Part shown: positions 26,888 through 35,510 of the stretch, one piece after another
Numbering within the stretch: position 1 is the stretch's first letter
How the letters are laid out: each line of letters starts with the position of its first letter
Virus record (IMG/VR): IMGVR_UViG_3300013131_000083
Span: 1 to 43,700 of that record
DNA: 43,700 bases
From: a virus
Direction: 5' to 3' (one strand)
Notes under the pieces: model-generated
The model's database searches: none
What the model saw: the letters and a program-made list of their open reading frames with translations, nothing else
What the model was told of the DNA's origin: nothing
Translations under genes and position numbers: made by a program

Positions 26888-28410
26888 CAGAGGCATATAT
26901 TCACTTGGGAATAGTAGGGCAAATACTCCAAGACAATGGATTTGAAGTTGGTTTGATAGAGAATACATTTAAAAAACCATTAACTCCCATTGATATTGCT
27001 AATTACGCAAAAGCAAATGGTTATGACAAAGTCTTAATAACAATGATGACCATTGATGTTTTAATGGTCTATGAAACGATACGCAGGTTAAAGAAAGAAA
27101 AGATTGAAGTAACAGTGTTTGGTGCTCATCCAACAGATTGTCCAGAAGAATGTATAGAAAATGGTGCAGATATAGTTATTAGAAATGAAATGGAAGGAAC
27201 GCTTCTTGAGTTATGTAATTATTGGAAAGGAACCAGAAAGTTAAAAGATATTTTAGGATTAACTTATAAGAGTGGAAACACAATAGCACATACTTCTTTC
27301 AGACCACGTATTAATTTAGATTGGTTGCCACACCCTAATCTTGAATTATTTGATAAAGATTTGTTCGTAGGAGAAGATGGGCTAATTAAGGGATTTCACA
27401 GAGTTTTTACAAGTAGAGGTTGTCCTGGGAAGTGCACGTTCTGCGACCACAAAGTGTATGAACAACAGATGAAATATCATCCAGTAGAACATATGTTAGA
27501 ATACGTGAAAATGGTTCGTGATAAATATGGAATTACTACATTTTCAATAGCAGATGATTGTTTTATGATGAACCACGATAGGGTAAGACAGTTCGCAAAA
27601 GGTATGAAAGAAATGGGAGTAATGTGGCGTGCAAATTCAAGAGCCAATTTAGTAAACCCAGAAATTCTAAAAGATATGAAAGACAGTGGTTGTCATTCAA
27701 TAGCGTTTGGAATTGAAACTGCAGACCCAGAAAGTTTAGAAAGAGTTAAGAAGTTTGTCAGATTAGAAAACCAATTCACTTCTGTTAAAATGGCTCACGA
27801 AGCAGGATTAGAAGTTTATGCTTGTATGATGACTGGGTTTCCTTGGGAAACAGAAAAGCACGTTCAAAGTCAAATAGATTATGTAAAGAAAACTTGGAAC
27901 GATGTTTCTCTTTATCAAGTATCTGGTTCTTTAATGCCTTTTCCTGGAACAGAAATTTATACAGAATACGCTAAACAATATGGTTTTGAAAATTATTGGT
28001 TGAGACAAGAATATCAAGATTTTGGAATACAGATATATCAGAATTGTATGAACCCACTTGCTAATTCTTGTTTCTATCAAAGATATTTATTTGACGATAC
28101 ATATATTCAAGAAGAAAAGTTCTTTAAATATTCAGATGGTTACAAAGCAAAAGTAAGAGAGTTTGTATTTTTAGTTGGAGAACATAATTTGGAATTTATG
28201 TTCCCTGGACAGAAAATAAGACAAAAGATTATTCTATTATTAGCACGATTATCTGCGTGGGGATACGACCACTTCCCAAACCTTGAAAAGAAAGTAGGTG
28301 GTTGGTGGTTTGATAAATTCCATTCAGTAGACAGGCGTGCAGGAATAGAAAAACGCAGAGACAAAAGGCGTGGTTTTGTCAAGAATAAAAATTATACTAA
28401 CCCTAATTAA
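26848..28410 (+). CDS. B12-binding-type radical SAM enzyme
   Basis: 520 residues. An N-terminal Rossmann-like cobalamin-binding domain (about 1-140; KILLIYPTP, ANGYDKVLITMMT, TVFGAHPTDCPEECI). The radical SAM core holds CPGKCTFC at residues 192-199 (C192, C196, C199), which binds a 4Fe-4S cluster and cleaves SAM. Then SIADDCF, SIAFGIETADPESL and TGFPWETE as in MiaB/BchE-like proteins. Likely methylates or rearranges a sugar or lipid in the glycan pathway. Overlaps the membrane gene by 40 bases. Confidence 0.88.
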   Translation: MQNKILLIYPTPITEAYIHLGIVGQILQDNGFEVGLIENTFKKPLTPIDIANYAKANGYDKVLITMMTIDVLMVYETIRRLKKEKIEVTVFGAHPTDCPEECIENGADIVIRNEMEGTLLELCNYWKGTRKLKDILGLTYKSGNTIAHTSFRPRINLDWLPHPNLELFDKDLFVGEDGLIKGFHRVFTSRGCPGKCTFCDHKVYEQQMKYHPVEHMLEYVKMVRDKYGITTFSIADDCFMMNHDRVRQFAKGMKEMGVMWRANSRANLVNPEILKDMKDSGCHSIAFGIETADPESLERVKKFVRLENQFTSVKMAHEAGLEVYACMMTGFPWETEKHVQSQIDYVKKTWNDVSLYQVSGSLMPFPGTEIYTEYAKQYGFENYWLRQEYQDFGIQIYQNCMNPLANSCFYQRYLFDDTYIQEEKFFKYSDGYKAKVREFVFLVGEHNLEFMFPGQKIRQKIILLLARLSAWGYDHFPNLEKKVGGWWFDKFHSVDRRAGIEKRRDKRRGFVKNKNYTNPN

Positions 28411-28411
28411 T

Positions 28412-28882
28412 ATGACAACATTACATATACAAAAAAGACGATTACCAGTTGGATTAGTCCCTAAATTAGAAATAGGTTGTGGAGAACGCAAACAAAAAGG
28501 TTATGTAGGAATTGATGTAAGAGATTGTGGACAAGAAATAGTTTGGGACGTAAGAGAAGGAATACCACTACCAGATAATACAGTTGACGAAGTAATAAGT
28601 TCTCATACAATAGAACACTTTGATGACGAAGAATGTGAAAAACTTTTTAGAGAAATACATAGAGTTCTTAAAAAAGGTGGTAGGACTTATCACATACTTC
28701 CACACCTTGATGACAAGAGAGCTTATTTCTTTGACCATAAAACATTCTGGAACGAAGAAAGAGTAGTTTCTATGTTAGGTGTTCCAGGATTAGATAAATT
28801 TATTATTAAAGCAAATCATTCTACTACTGAAAAAAATTCAGCAGGAATGATTGAATTAGAATTTGAACTTATAAAAATATGA
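28412..28882 (+). CDS. SAM-dependent methyltransferase (class I)
   Basis: 156 residues from the ATG at 28412. Motif I LEIGCGERKQKGYVGIDV and motif IV-like ISSHTIEHFDDEE followed by HRVLKKGGRTYHILPH mark a small Rossmann methyltransferase of the kind found in surface-polysaccharide clusters. A short version without a C-terminal extension. Probably O- or N-methylates a sugar. ATGA overlap with the next gene. Confidence 0.8.
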   Translation: MTTLHIQKRRLPVGLVPKLEIGCGERKQKGYVGIDVRDCGQEIVWDVREGIPLPDNTVDEVISSHTIEHFDDEECEKLFREIHRVLKKGGRTYHILPHLDDKRAYFFDHKTFWNEERVVSMLGVPGLDKFIIKANHSTTEKNSAGMIELEFELIKI

Positions 28883-30189
28883 TTAAACAACTTATATCCG
28901 ATTTAATAAAATTAAATATTAATTTACTTGGTAGTGGTTATGACAGTGCATTGCAATATTTAAGTCAACTTATAGGATTTGACCAAATAATTAATATACC
29001 AAGTGGAACTAAATTAGAAACTTGGACTGTTCCAGATGAGTGGATACCCAAAGAAGCGTGGGTAAAATTTAATGGAGAAAAAATTATTGAATGGAAAAAT
29101 GATTTAACATTGATGGTTTATTCCCAACCATTTCAAGGAAAAATTACAAGAGACGAATTAAAGAAACATTTGTATATTAACAAAGACTTACCAAATGCAA
29201 TTCCTTATCAGTATTCTTTCTATGAACCAAAGTGGGGATTTTGCTTACCAGCAAATAAAGTTTATAAAAAAGAATTAGTTGTTGATGGTAATAATTCAAG
29301 TGTAGAAAAAGAAATTGATGCACTACCAGAAGGTGAATATGAAGTATTTATAGATACAGAATTTAAACCAGGAGTAATGAAAATTGGAGTTCACACAGTT
29401 AAAGGAAAAACAGATAGAGAAATACTTTTGTTTGCACACTTAGACCATCCATATCAAGCAAACGATAATTTAAGTGGCGTTGCGTGTTTGACAGATTTGG
29501 CTTTAAGATTAAAAGATAAATACGAACATACAATAAAAATAGTATTCTGTCCTGAGACTATTGGAAGTATAGGATACGCTTTGACACAAGATATTTCAAA
29601 AGTAGATTTTATGATAGCAGTAGATATTTGTGGTAATAATGGAGACCCAACAGTTCAATGGGCTTTTGATGACGCAAGCAGGTTAAATAAGATAGCTCAT
29701 TTAGCTTTAATGGAAGGAGAAGAAAGTTTTAATATGAATAGATTTAGAGCATCAATAGGTTCTGATGAATATGTTTTCAATGACCCCAAAATAGGAATAC
29801 CAGGATTGCTCATAACAAGATATCCATACGACCAATATCATACATCAGAAGACACCGTTGAAATTATCAATGAAGAAAAAATTAAACTTACTCAGGTTTT
29901 AATTGAAAATATAATTAGAGTCTATGAAGAAGATTTTATTCCAGTAAGAAATTTTAAAGCACCTTTATTTAGAAGTAAATATAAAGTTCAAACTCCAGTA
30001 AAAGATATTAACCTAACTCTTGATTACTTTATTTATAATATGGATGGGAATAAATGGCTTTCAGAAATTGCAGATATTTCTAAAATGAATTGGAGATTTT
30101 CAAAAGACCTTATTATTAAACTTGAAGAAGATGGCATCGTCAGTCGCTTTACTCCTGTGCAAAAAAGAAAGCAAAAGATTACCAAATAA
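28879..30189 (+). CDS. M28-like aminopeptidase (DUF4910/DUF2172 type)
   Basis: 436 residues. Metal site candidates: H187-L-D189-H190, ND in AYQAND-type context shortly after, E in CPETIGS, D in IGSDEYVF and H in YHTSEDT. The N-terminal segment has the PIPSGTK/WTVPDEW pattern of DUF2172, and the C-terminus is a winged-helix-like domain (SEIADIS..WRFSKDLIIKLEEDGIV). Found in bacterial surface-glycan loci, where it may act as a deacylase or aminopeptidase on sugar-linked groups. Its role in a phage is unknown. Confidence 0.8.
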   Translation: MIKQLISDLIKLNINLLGSGYDSALQYLSQLIGFDQIINIPSGTKLETWTVPDEWIPKEAWVKFNGEKIIEWKNDLTLMVYSQPFQGKITRDELKKHLYINKDLPNAIPYQYSFYEPKWGFCLPANKVYKKELVVDGNNSSVEKEIDALPEGEYEVFIDTEFKPGVMKIGVHTVKGKTDREILLFAHLDHPYQANDNLSGVACLTDLALRLKDKYEHTIKIVFCPETIGSIGYALTQDISKVDFMIAVDICGNNGDPTVQWAFDDASRLNKIAHLALMEGEESFNMNRFRASIGSDEYVFNDPKIGIPGLLITRYPYDQYHTSEDTVEIINEEKIKLTQVLIENIIRVYEEDFIPVRNFKAPLFRSKYKVQTPVKDINLTLDYFIYNMDGNKWLSEIADISKMNWRFSKDLIIKLEEDGIVSRFTPVQKRKQKITK

Positions 30190-30685
30190 AAACATATTGG
30201 ATTTTAATGGAGAACCAATGTTTTTGGTAAACACAAAAAAGTGTTTAAAAATATTTAGTAGAACTTTTGTATCAAGTGATGATGATTGGATTTTAGATAG
30301 AGCAGAAGAAGTTGGAGCAATTCCAATTAAACGACCACAAGAATTATGTGGAGATACTCCTAATATTCCTGTATATAGACACGCATTACAATTTATGAAT
30401 GGAGTAGATAATATAGTCGCAATTCAGGTGAATAGCCCCACCCTTGACACACGCTTAATATACAATGTAAAATCAATAATAGAGAAGTATAGATTTAATG
30501 AAATTATGACTTGTCACGAAGACTATTCTATTTATGGAAGTATATGGGCTTTATCAAGAAAAAGATTATTAGAATATAAGAACTTTTACAATCCCAAACC
30601 AGACATATTATTATTAGATACCAGTGTAGATATACATACAAAATCTGACCTGGAAAAAGCATTATGTCAAAGATACTCGTTATAG
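30131..30685 (+). CDS. CMP-sugar synthetase (NeuA-like cytidylyltransferase)
   Basis: 184 residues from the ATG at 30131, overlapping the aminopeptidase gene by 59 bases. ALLLCKKESKRLPNKNI is the nucleotide-binding RLP.KN loop. FVSSDDDWILDRAEEVGA and VNSPTLDTRLI follow in the family order. About 40 residues shorter than typical NeuA. It activates a nonulosonic or related acid sugar with CTP. The preferred start is uncertain (a TTG at 30122 is in frame). Overlaps the NeuB-like gene. Confidence 0.8.
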   Translation: MASSVALLLCKKESKRLPNKNILDFNGEPMFLVNTKKCLKIFSRTFVSSDDDWILDRAEEVGAIPIKRPQELCGDTPNIPVYRHALQFMNGVDNIVAIQVNSPTLDTRLIYNVKSIIEKYRFNEIMTCHEDYSIYGSIWALSRKRLLEYKNFYNPKPDILLLDTSVDIHTKSDLEKALCQRYSL

Positions 30686-31356
30686 GAGAAATTGGTCACA
30701 ACCATATGGGATATATGCGTCACGCAAAACTTCTTATTGAAGAAGCGAAATCTTGTGGTGCAGATATAGCAAAGTTCCAAGCATATAATACTGATAAAAT
30801 AAAAAAACCTTGGGAATCAAGGTATTTTGAACTAAAACTTTCAGAACATACTTTTGAAGAATTTAAAGAACTCAAAGAACATTGCGATAAAGTTGGCATA
30901 GAATTTATGGCATCTGCGTTTGACATAGAGCATTTAAATTGGTTAGAAAAATTAGGAGTTAAAAGACACAAATTAGCAAGTAGAAGTATTTATGACACTG
31001 AACTGATAAAGGCTATGGAAAAGACTGGTAAACCAATAATCGCTTCACTTGGCAAGATAGATAGTCGCGGAATACCAAAGATTAAAAACTGTGAATATCT
31101 TTATTGTGTATCTGAATATCCTGCTTATATCTCTGTATTACCAGAATTTGGAAAAACTTATCAAGGATTTTCAGACCATACTATTGGAACTTATTGGTGC
31201 AGAGAAGCAGTTAAACGTGGTGCTACTATAATTGAAAAACATTTCACTCTTTCAAAAGATTTACCAGGTCATGACCAGAAAGGTTCAGCAGACCCAACTG
31301 ATTTAAAAGACCTTGTAATTTATATCAGACAAAAAGAAAGAGGAATACAATACTAA
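30664..31356 (+). CDS. NeuB-like nonulosonic acid synthase, no SAF domain
   Basis: 230 residues. GEIGHNHMG then AKLLIEEAKSCGADIAKFQAYN is the N-terminal signature of the NeuB TIM barrel. GFSDHTIGTYWCREAVKRGA and IEKHFTL (with PGHDQ) form the PEP/metal end. Usual enzymes have about 340 residues with a C-terminal SAF (antifreeze) domain that is absent here. It condenses PEP with a hexosamine such as ManNAc. The missing SAF domain may alter specificity. TAATG-type overlap with the HAD gene. Confidence 0.85.
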   Translation: MSKILVIGEIGHNHMGYMRHAKLLIEEAKSCGADIAKFQAYNTDKIKKPWESRYFELKLSEHTFEEFKELKEHCDKVGIEFMASAFDIEHLNWLEKLGVKRHKLASRSIYDTELIKAMEKTGKPIIASLGKIDSRGIPKIKNCEYLYCVSEYPAYISVLPEFGKTYQGFSDHTIGTYWCREAVKRGATIIEKHFTLSKDLPGHDQKGSADPTDLKDLVIYIRQKERGIQY

Positions 31357-31652
31357 TGAAATATCTTGTAGATATAGATGGAACAATTTGTAAAACTAAC
31401 TTAGAAGACTATGCTAATGCAGAACCATATTTCGATAGAATAAAAAAGTTAAACGAACTACACGAACAAGGACATAGAATAATTTATTGGACTGCACGTG
31501 GCTCAGAAAGTGGAAATAACTATGAAGATTTAACAAGGTCACAATTAAATAAATGGGGTTGTAAATATTATTCATTGCTCAGTAAGCCTTTCGGAGATTT
31601 CTTAATTGACGACTTGGCTATAAATAGTAATGATTTTTTTAAAAATGAGTAA
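31356..31652 (+). CDS. Small HAD-type phosphatase
   Basis: 98 residues. DIDGTI at residues 6-11 (nucleophile Asp), YWTARG (motif II), the SKP lysine and DFLIDDLA (motif IV) are all present. A minimal, cap-less HAD such as those in capsule and sugar-acid loci. It could dephosphorylate a sugar acid phosphate between the NeuB-like and cytidylyltransferase steps. Starts at the stop of the NeuB-like gene. Confidence 0.8.
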   Translation: MKYLVDIDGTICKTNLEDYANAEPYFDRIKKLNELHEQGHRIIYWTARGSESGNNYEDLTRSQLNKWGCKYYSLLSKPFGDFLIDDLAINSNDFFKNE

Positions 31653-32646
31653 AAAACTTTTATTAACTGGAGGAGTAGGTTTTGTAGGAGCTCAAGTAGT
31701 AGAAGGAGTTCTTAGGGAAACCGATTGGGATATTATAATTTTAGATAGATTAGATATATCTGGTTCTTTAGAAAGACTACGAGATATGGATTGTTGGGAA
31801 AAAGAAAAAGACAGGGTTAAATTTATTTGGTGGGATTTAAAATCACCAGTTAATCAAATTACAGTAAATCAAATAGGGCAAGTAGATTATATTTGGCATT
31901 TAGCAGCTTCAAGTCACGTAGACAGAAGCATAGAAGACCCACTTTCGTTTGTAATGGATAACGTAGTAGGGACTTGTAACATTTTAAACTTTGCACGAAC
32001 AGTAAAAGATTTACAATTATTTATATATTTTAGCACTGATGAAGTATTCGGTGCAGCACCAGAAGGAGTTGCTTATAAGGAATTTGATAGATATCACTCA
32101 GGAAATCCTTATGCTGCTTCAAAGGCTGGGGGAGAAGAGTTGGCAATAGCATTTGAAAACACTTATAAGCTTCCAATAATAGTTACACATACTATGAACA
32201 TTTTTGGAGAACGCCAACACCCAGAGAAATTTATACCAATGTGTATTAGAAAGATTATAAATGGTGAAACAATAACAATACATTCTAATAAAGATAAAAC
32301 TAAAAGTGGAACAAGATTTTATATTCACGCACGTAACGTATGTAAAGCACTTTTATTCTTAACAAATAATTCAAGTAGTCCTGGAAATAAATACAATATA
32401 GTTGGAGAAAAAGAATTAAGCAATTTAGAACTTGCTCAAATGATAGCAAAAGTTATAGGAAAACCACTTAAGTATGAAATGGTGGATTTTCACTCATCAA
32501 GACCAGGGCACGATTTACGATATGCATTAGATGGAACAAAACTTAAAAGTTTAGGGTTTATGTATCCACTAAACTTTGAACAATCTCTTGAAAAAACAAT
32601 AAACTGGTTTCTTAAAAAAGAAAACCAAAAATGGCTAAATCTATAA
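31645..32646 (+). CDS. NAD-dependent sugar epimerase/dehydratase (SDR)
   Basis: 333 residues from the ATG at 31645; one upstream at 31630 is possible. GGVGFVG at 9-15 binds NAD. STDEVFG is at 130-136 and Y156-A-A-S-K160 is the catalytic YxxxK. The STDEVFG form with its DE suggests a nucleotide-sugar 4,6-dehydratase rather than a simple epimerase. It would prepare a deoxyhexose precursor for the island. Last glycan gene; the adaptor gene follows 16 bases later. Confidence 0.88.
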   Translation: MSKKLLLTGGVGFVGAQVVEGVLRETDWDIIILDRLDISGSLERLRDMDCWEKEKDRVKFIWWDLKSPVNQITVNQIGQVDYIWHLAASSHVDRSIEDPLSFVMDNVVGTCNILNFARTVKDLQLFIYFSTDEVFGAAPEGVAYKEFDRYHSGNPYAASKAGGEELAIAFENTYKLPIIVTHTMNIFGERQHPEKFIPMCIRKIINGETITIHSNKDKTKSGTRFYIHARNVCKALLFLTNNSSSPGNKYNIVGEKELSNLELAQMIAKVIGKPLKYEMVDFHSSRPGHDLRYALDGTKLKSLGFMYPLNFEQSLEKTINWFLKKENQKWLNL

Positions 32647-32662
32647 TAAGGAACTAATAAAT

Positions 32663-33391
32663 TTGAAATTTAACTCAATTACCACAGACCGATTAGGGCT
32701 TGTTGAAGACACGCTTTATTTGTGTGGACTTCCAACAGTAAGTGCTTCCTATTCGTCTTATGCACTGGAAGATATAACTCGTAACTTAAACAATGCTTAC
32801 GTAGATACGGTATCTAAGATTTGGAATTGTGCAGGTGGTTGGCAGTATGATGATTCTAACGCCATAGACCTACCAATAGGATATACTACAATAGTTCACA
32901 ATCAAAAAGATTACGAATTACCTACGACTGCACAAAGATTGCAAAGAGTAGAAGTAAAAGATAGTAACGGAAACTGGCAACTATTAAAACAAATAGACAT
33001 ACACGATATAAATAACGAAGCAATGCCTGAACTTTTAGAGACAGCTGGATTACCACAATATTATGATTTAATTGGTAGGTCAGTAATGCTTTACCCAACC
33101 CCTTCTTCTGGTTACACTGCATTAGCATCTGGTTTGGCAGTTTATTTTGATAGAACTCCTACTCTCTTTACAACAGCATCTACAACAGCAGAACCAGGAT
33201 TTGCTTCTCCATTCCACAGAATACTTTCTTATGGGGCAGCAGTAGATTTCGTACAAGATAAAGGTACGCAAGATAGATTAGTGGCAATGAAAGCAAGATT
33301 AGAAAATCAAATGACCGCTTTTTATTCTCATAGAAATGTAGAACGAAAGGCAAATATAAGATTAAATAAAAATAATAGAAGATATATATAA
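32663..33391 (+). CDS. Head completion / adaptor protein (P22 gp4-like)
   Basis: 242 residues from a TTG with AAGGAA about 10 bases upstream. Helical N-terminus (TRNLNNAYVDTVSKI), a beta region with RVEVKDSNGNWQLLKQIDI and YPTPSSGY, and a helical C-terminus with RILSYGAAVDFVQDKG. This is the pattern of phage adaptor proteins that sit under the portal. Resumes virion genes after the sugar island. Basic at the C-terminus. Confidence 0.7.
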   Translation: MKFNSITTDRLGLVEDTLYLCGLPTVSASYSSYALEDITRNLNNAYVDTVSKIWNCAGGWQYDDSNAIDLPIGYTTIVHNQKDYELPTTAQRLQRVEVKDSNGNWQLLKQIDIHDINNEAMPELLETAGLPQYYDLIGRSVMLYPTPSSGYTALASGLAVYFDRTPTLFTTASTTAEPGFASPFHRILSYGAAVDFVQDKGTQDRLVAMKARLENQMTAFYSHRNVERKANIRLNKNNRRYI

Positions 33392-33406
33392 TTAAAATAA
33401 AAAAAT

Positions 33407-33823
33407 ATGGCAACATCATTTAGTAAAGTAAATTCATTCGTAGAAGCAGTAGCAGAAAAAGTTCACAACTTAGGTTCAGACACCTTGAAATTGGCTTTTA
33501 CAAACACTGCTCACACAGCAGGGTGGACACAGTTGTCTGATTTAACATTGGCAGATGGAGCACCAGCAAACTTAGATTCAGTTACTTTAACTGTATCAAG
33601 TTCAGCACAAACAGATGGGACATACAAATTGGTAATAGCCGATAAAACTTGCACAGCAACAGGAGCAGTTGGACCATTTAGATATATCTATATCTATAAC
33701 GACACAGCAAGCAATGACGAACTAATAGGATATTATGATTATGGTTCAGCAATATCATTAGTTTCAGGAGATACATTTACAGTAGATTTTTCAGCAGACG
33801 ATGGCGTTTTAACAATAGCATAA
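33407..33823 (+). CDS. Virion structural protein, beta-rich
   Basis: 138 residues. MATSFSKVNSFVEAVAEKVHNLGSDTLKLAFTN and GPFRYIYIYNDTAS....IGYYDYGSAISL are recurring patterns of a small phage structural family often placed between head completion and tail genes. Could be a decoration or tail-hub protein. The exact role is unknown. Confidence 0.7.
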   Translation: MATSFSKVNSFVEAVAEKVHNLGSDTLKLAFTNTAHTAGWTQLSDLTLADGAPANLDSVTLTVSSSAQTDGTYKLVIADKTCTATGAVGPFRYIYIYNDTASNDELIGYYDYGSAISLVSGDTFTVDFSADDGVLTIA

Positions 33824-33827
33824 AATT

Positions 33828-35510
33828 ATGGCATTAGCTGATAATCTTGTAAGTTATTATAAATTAGATGGAGATAGCGATGATGCAGTCGGTTCTAATG
33901 ATGGAACGGATACCAATGTTTTATATTCAAATCCTATATTTACTAATTTAGTTTCTTATTATGATTTAGAAGGCAATTCAAATGACAGAATAGGAAGCAA
34001 TAATGGGTCTGATACATCAATAACTTATAGCACAGCTAATGGGAAAATATCTCAAGGAGGTGGATTTAATGGAACATCAAGTAAAATAATAAATGCTAAT
34101 TCTGATGGTGCTTTTGACCAAGCAAGTCCAACATTTTCTTGTTGGGTAAAACCAGATTGGACTTCTGGTGCAAACGGATATAATCCGACAATGCTTGCAG
34201 TAAGACAAGATGGGGTTAGATTTAGCTTTCACTTAAAAGACGATTATTCAACAATAGATATTTATAATGGTTCAACGGTTTATTCTTGGAATGTTTCAGA
34301 ATTTTCTAAAGGAGTATGGTGTCACGTTGCTTTCAAATTAACAGGTGGAAAATTTACAGTTTATGTAAATGGCTCGTCAAAAGGAGAGGTTACAGGGTCA
34401 TTGGGAAGTGCTACCACAAATAATTTTTCTATAGGTTCTAATGGAGCTGGTGCTGAGTTTTGGAAAGGAGCAATAGATGAAGTTGGGTATTGGTCTTCTG
34501 CATTGACAGATGGAAATATAACCACAATATACAATACGACTTCAGGCAAAATAAACCAAGGAGCGGGATTTAATGGGAGTACGAGTAAGATAGTTGGTTC
34601 AGCAGTTAATATACCAACCAACGCAACAATTAGTTGTTGGTTCAAGACGACACAATCTCCTGCTGGTGGGAATTACCCTTTGTTTTTTGGATTTGTAGGA
34701 ACTCCATATTTTGATTTTTTCACATTACCAACGTCAGATTATATTCGTCTTGCTCTAAGTGATAGCGATGGTGTTTATGCTGTTGTGGATACGTCTACTA
34801 CATATAATGATGGAGATTGGCATTTCTTAGTAGGAGTAAAAACTGGAAGTAGTATAGAGTTGTTTGTTGATGGAGATTCTAAGGGAACTGATAGTGATAC
34901 TTTTACTGGCAATTTTAACTCTTGTACTATGAGAATGGGTACTTCCACGGGAACAAATCAATACTATAATGGTGCAGTGGACGAATGTGCTTATTGGGAA
35001 AGAGCATTAAGTTCAGCAGAAGTAGGACAACTATATTGGTCTGGTGATGGAAATCAGTATCCGTTTAGTACAGCATATACATTAGCAGTAACAGTTGGAG
35101 CATTCACGCTAACAGGGATAGCAACTACGCTTCTAAAGGCTTTAAAAATGGTAACAGCAGTAGGGAGTTTTGTACTAACAGGAATTGATGTGGCACTGAA
35201 GAGAGGATACACCATTGTTTCTAATGTTGGGAGTTTCGTTCTTACGGGAATAGATGTTGGAATAACTAAAAGCTTGACGATAGCGACAGCAGTGGGAGAT
35301 TTTGTTTTGACAGGAATAAATGTAACGCTTGGTTGGGGAAAGAGTATGATTGCAAACGTTGGGAGTTTCATAATCAGCTGGAAAGATGTTATTTTTAAAG
35401 GCTTATGGGCAAATCAAACTAATTATTCAAACGCAACTAAAAATACAACGACATATTCAAATCAATCTAAGAATACAAGTTCTTGGACATATAAAACAAA
35501 AAATTTATGA
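33828..35510 (+). CDS. LamG/lectin-domain virion protein with C-terminal repeats
   Basis: 560 residues. Two concanavalin-A-like (LamG) domains: GGGFNGTSSKI and GAGFNGSTSKI begin repeated units, each ending in a DEVGYW/DECAYW strand. The N-terminal motif SYYKLDGDSDD is duplicated as SYYDLEGNSND. Five copies of a VGSFVLTGIDV-like unit of about 19-22 residues follow (about 415-520), then an Asn/Thr-rich tail. A carbohydrate-binding, surface-exposed protein is likely. ATGA coupling with the next gene. Confidence 0.8.
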   Translation: MALADNLVSYYKLDGDSDDAVGSNDGTDTNVLYSNPIFTNLVSYYDLEGNSNDRIGSNNGSDTSITYSTANGKISQGGGFNGTSSKIINANSDGAFDQASPTFSCWVKPDWTSGANGYNPTMLAVRQDGVRFSFHLKDDYSTIDIYNGSTVYSWNVSEFSKGVWCHVAFKLTGGKFTVYVNGSSKGEVTGSLGSATTNNFSIGSNGAGAEFWKGAIDEVGYWSSALTDGNITTIYNTTSGKINQGAGFNGSTSKIVGSAVNIPTNATISCWFKTTQSPAGGNYPLFFGFVGTPYFDFFTLPTSDYIRLALSDSDGVYAVVDTSTTYNDGDWHFLVGVKTGSSIELFVDGDSKGTDSDTFTGNFNSCTMRMGTSTGTNQYYNGAVDECAYWERALSSAEVGQLYWSGDGNQYPFSTAYTLAVTVGAFTLTGIATTLLKALKMVTAVGSFVLTGIDVALKRGYTIVSNVGSFVLTGIDVGITKSLTIATAVGDFVLTGINVTLGWGKSMIANVGSFIISWKDVIFKGLWANQTNYSNATKNTTTYSNQSKNTSSWTYKTKNL

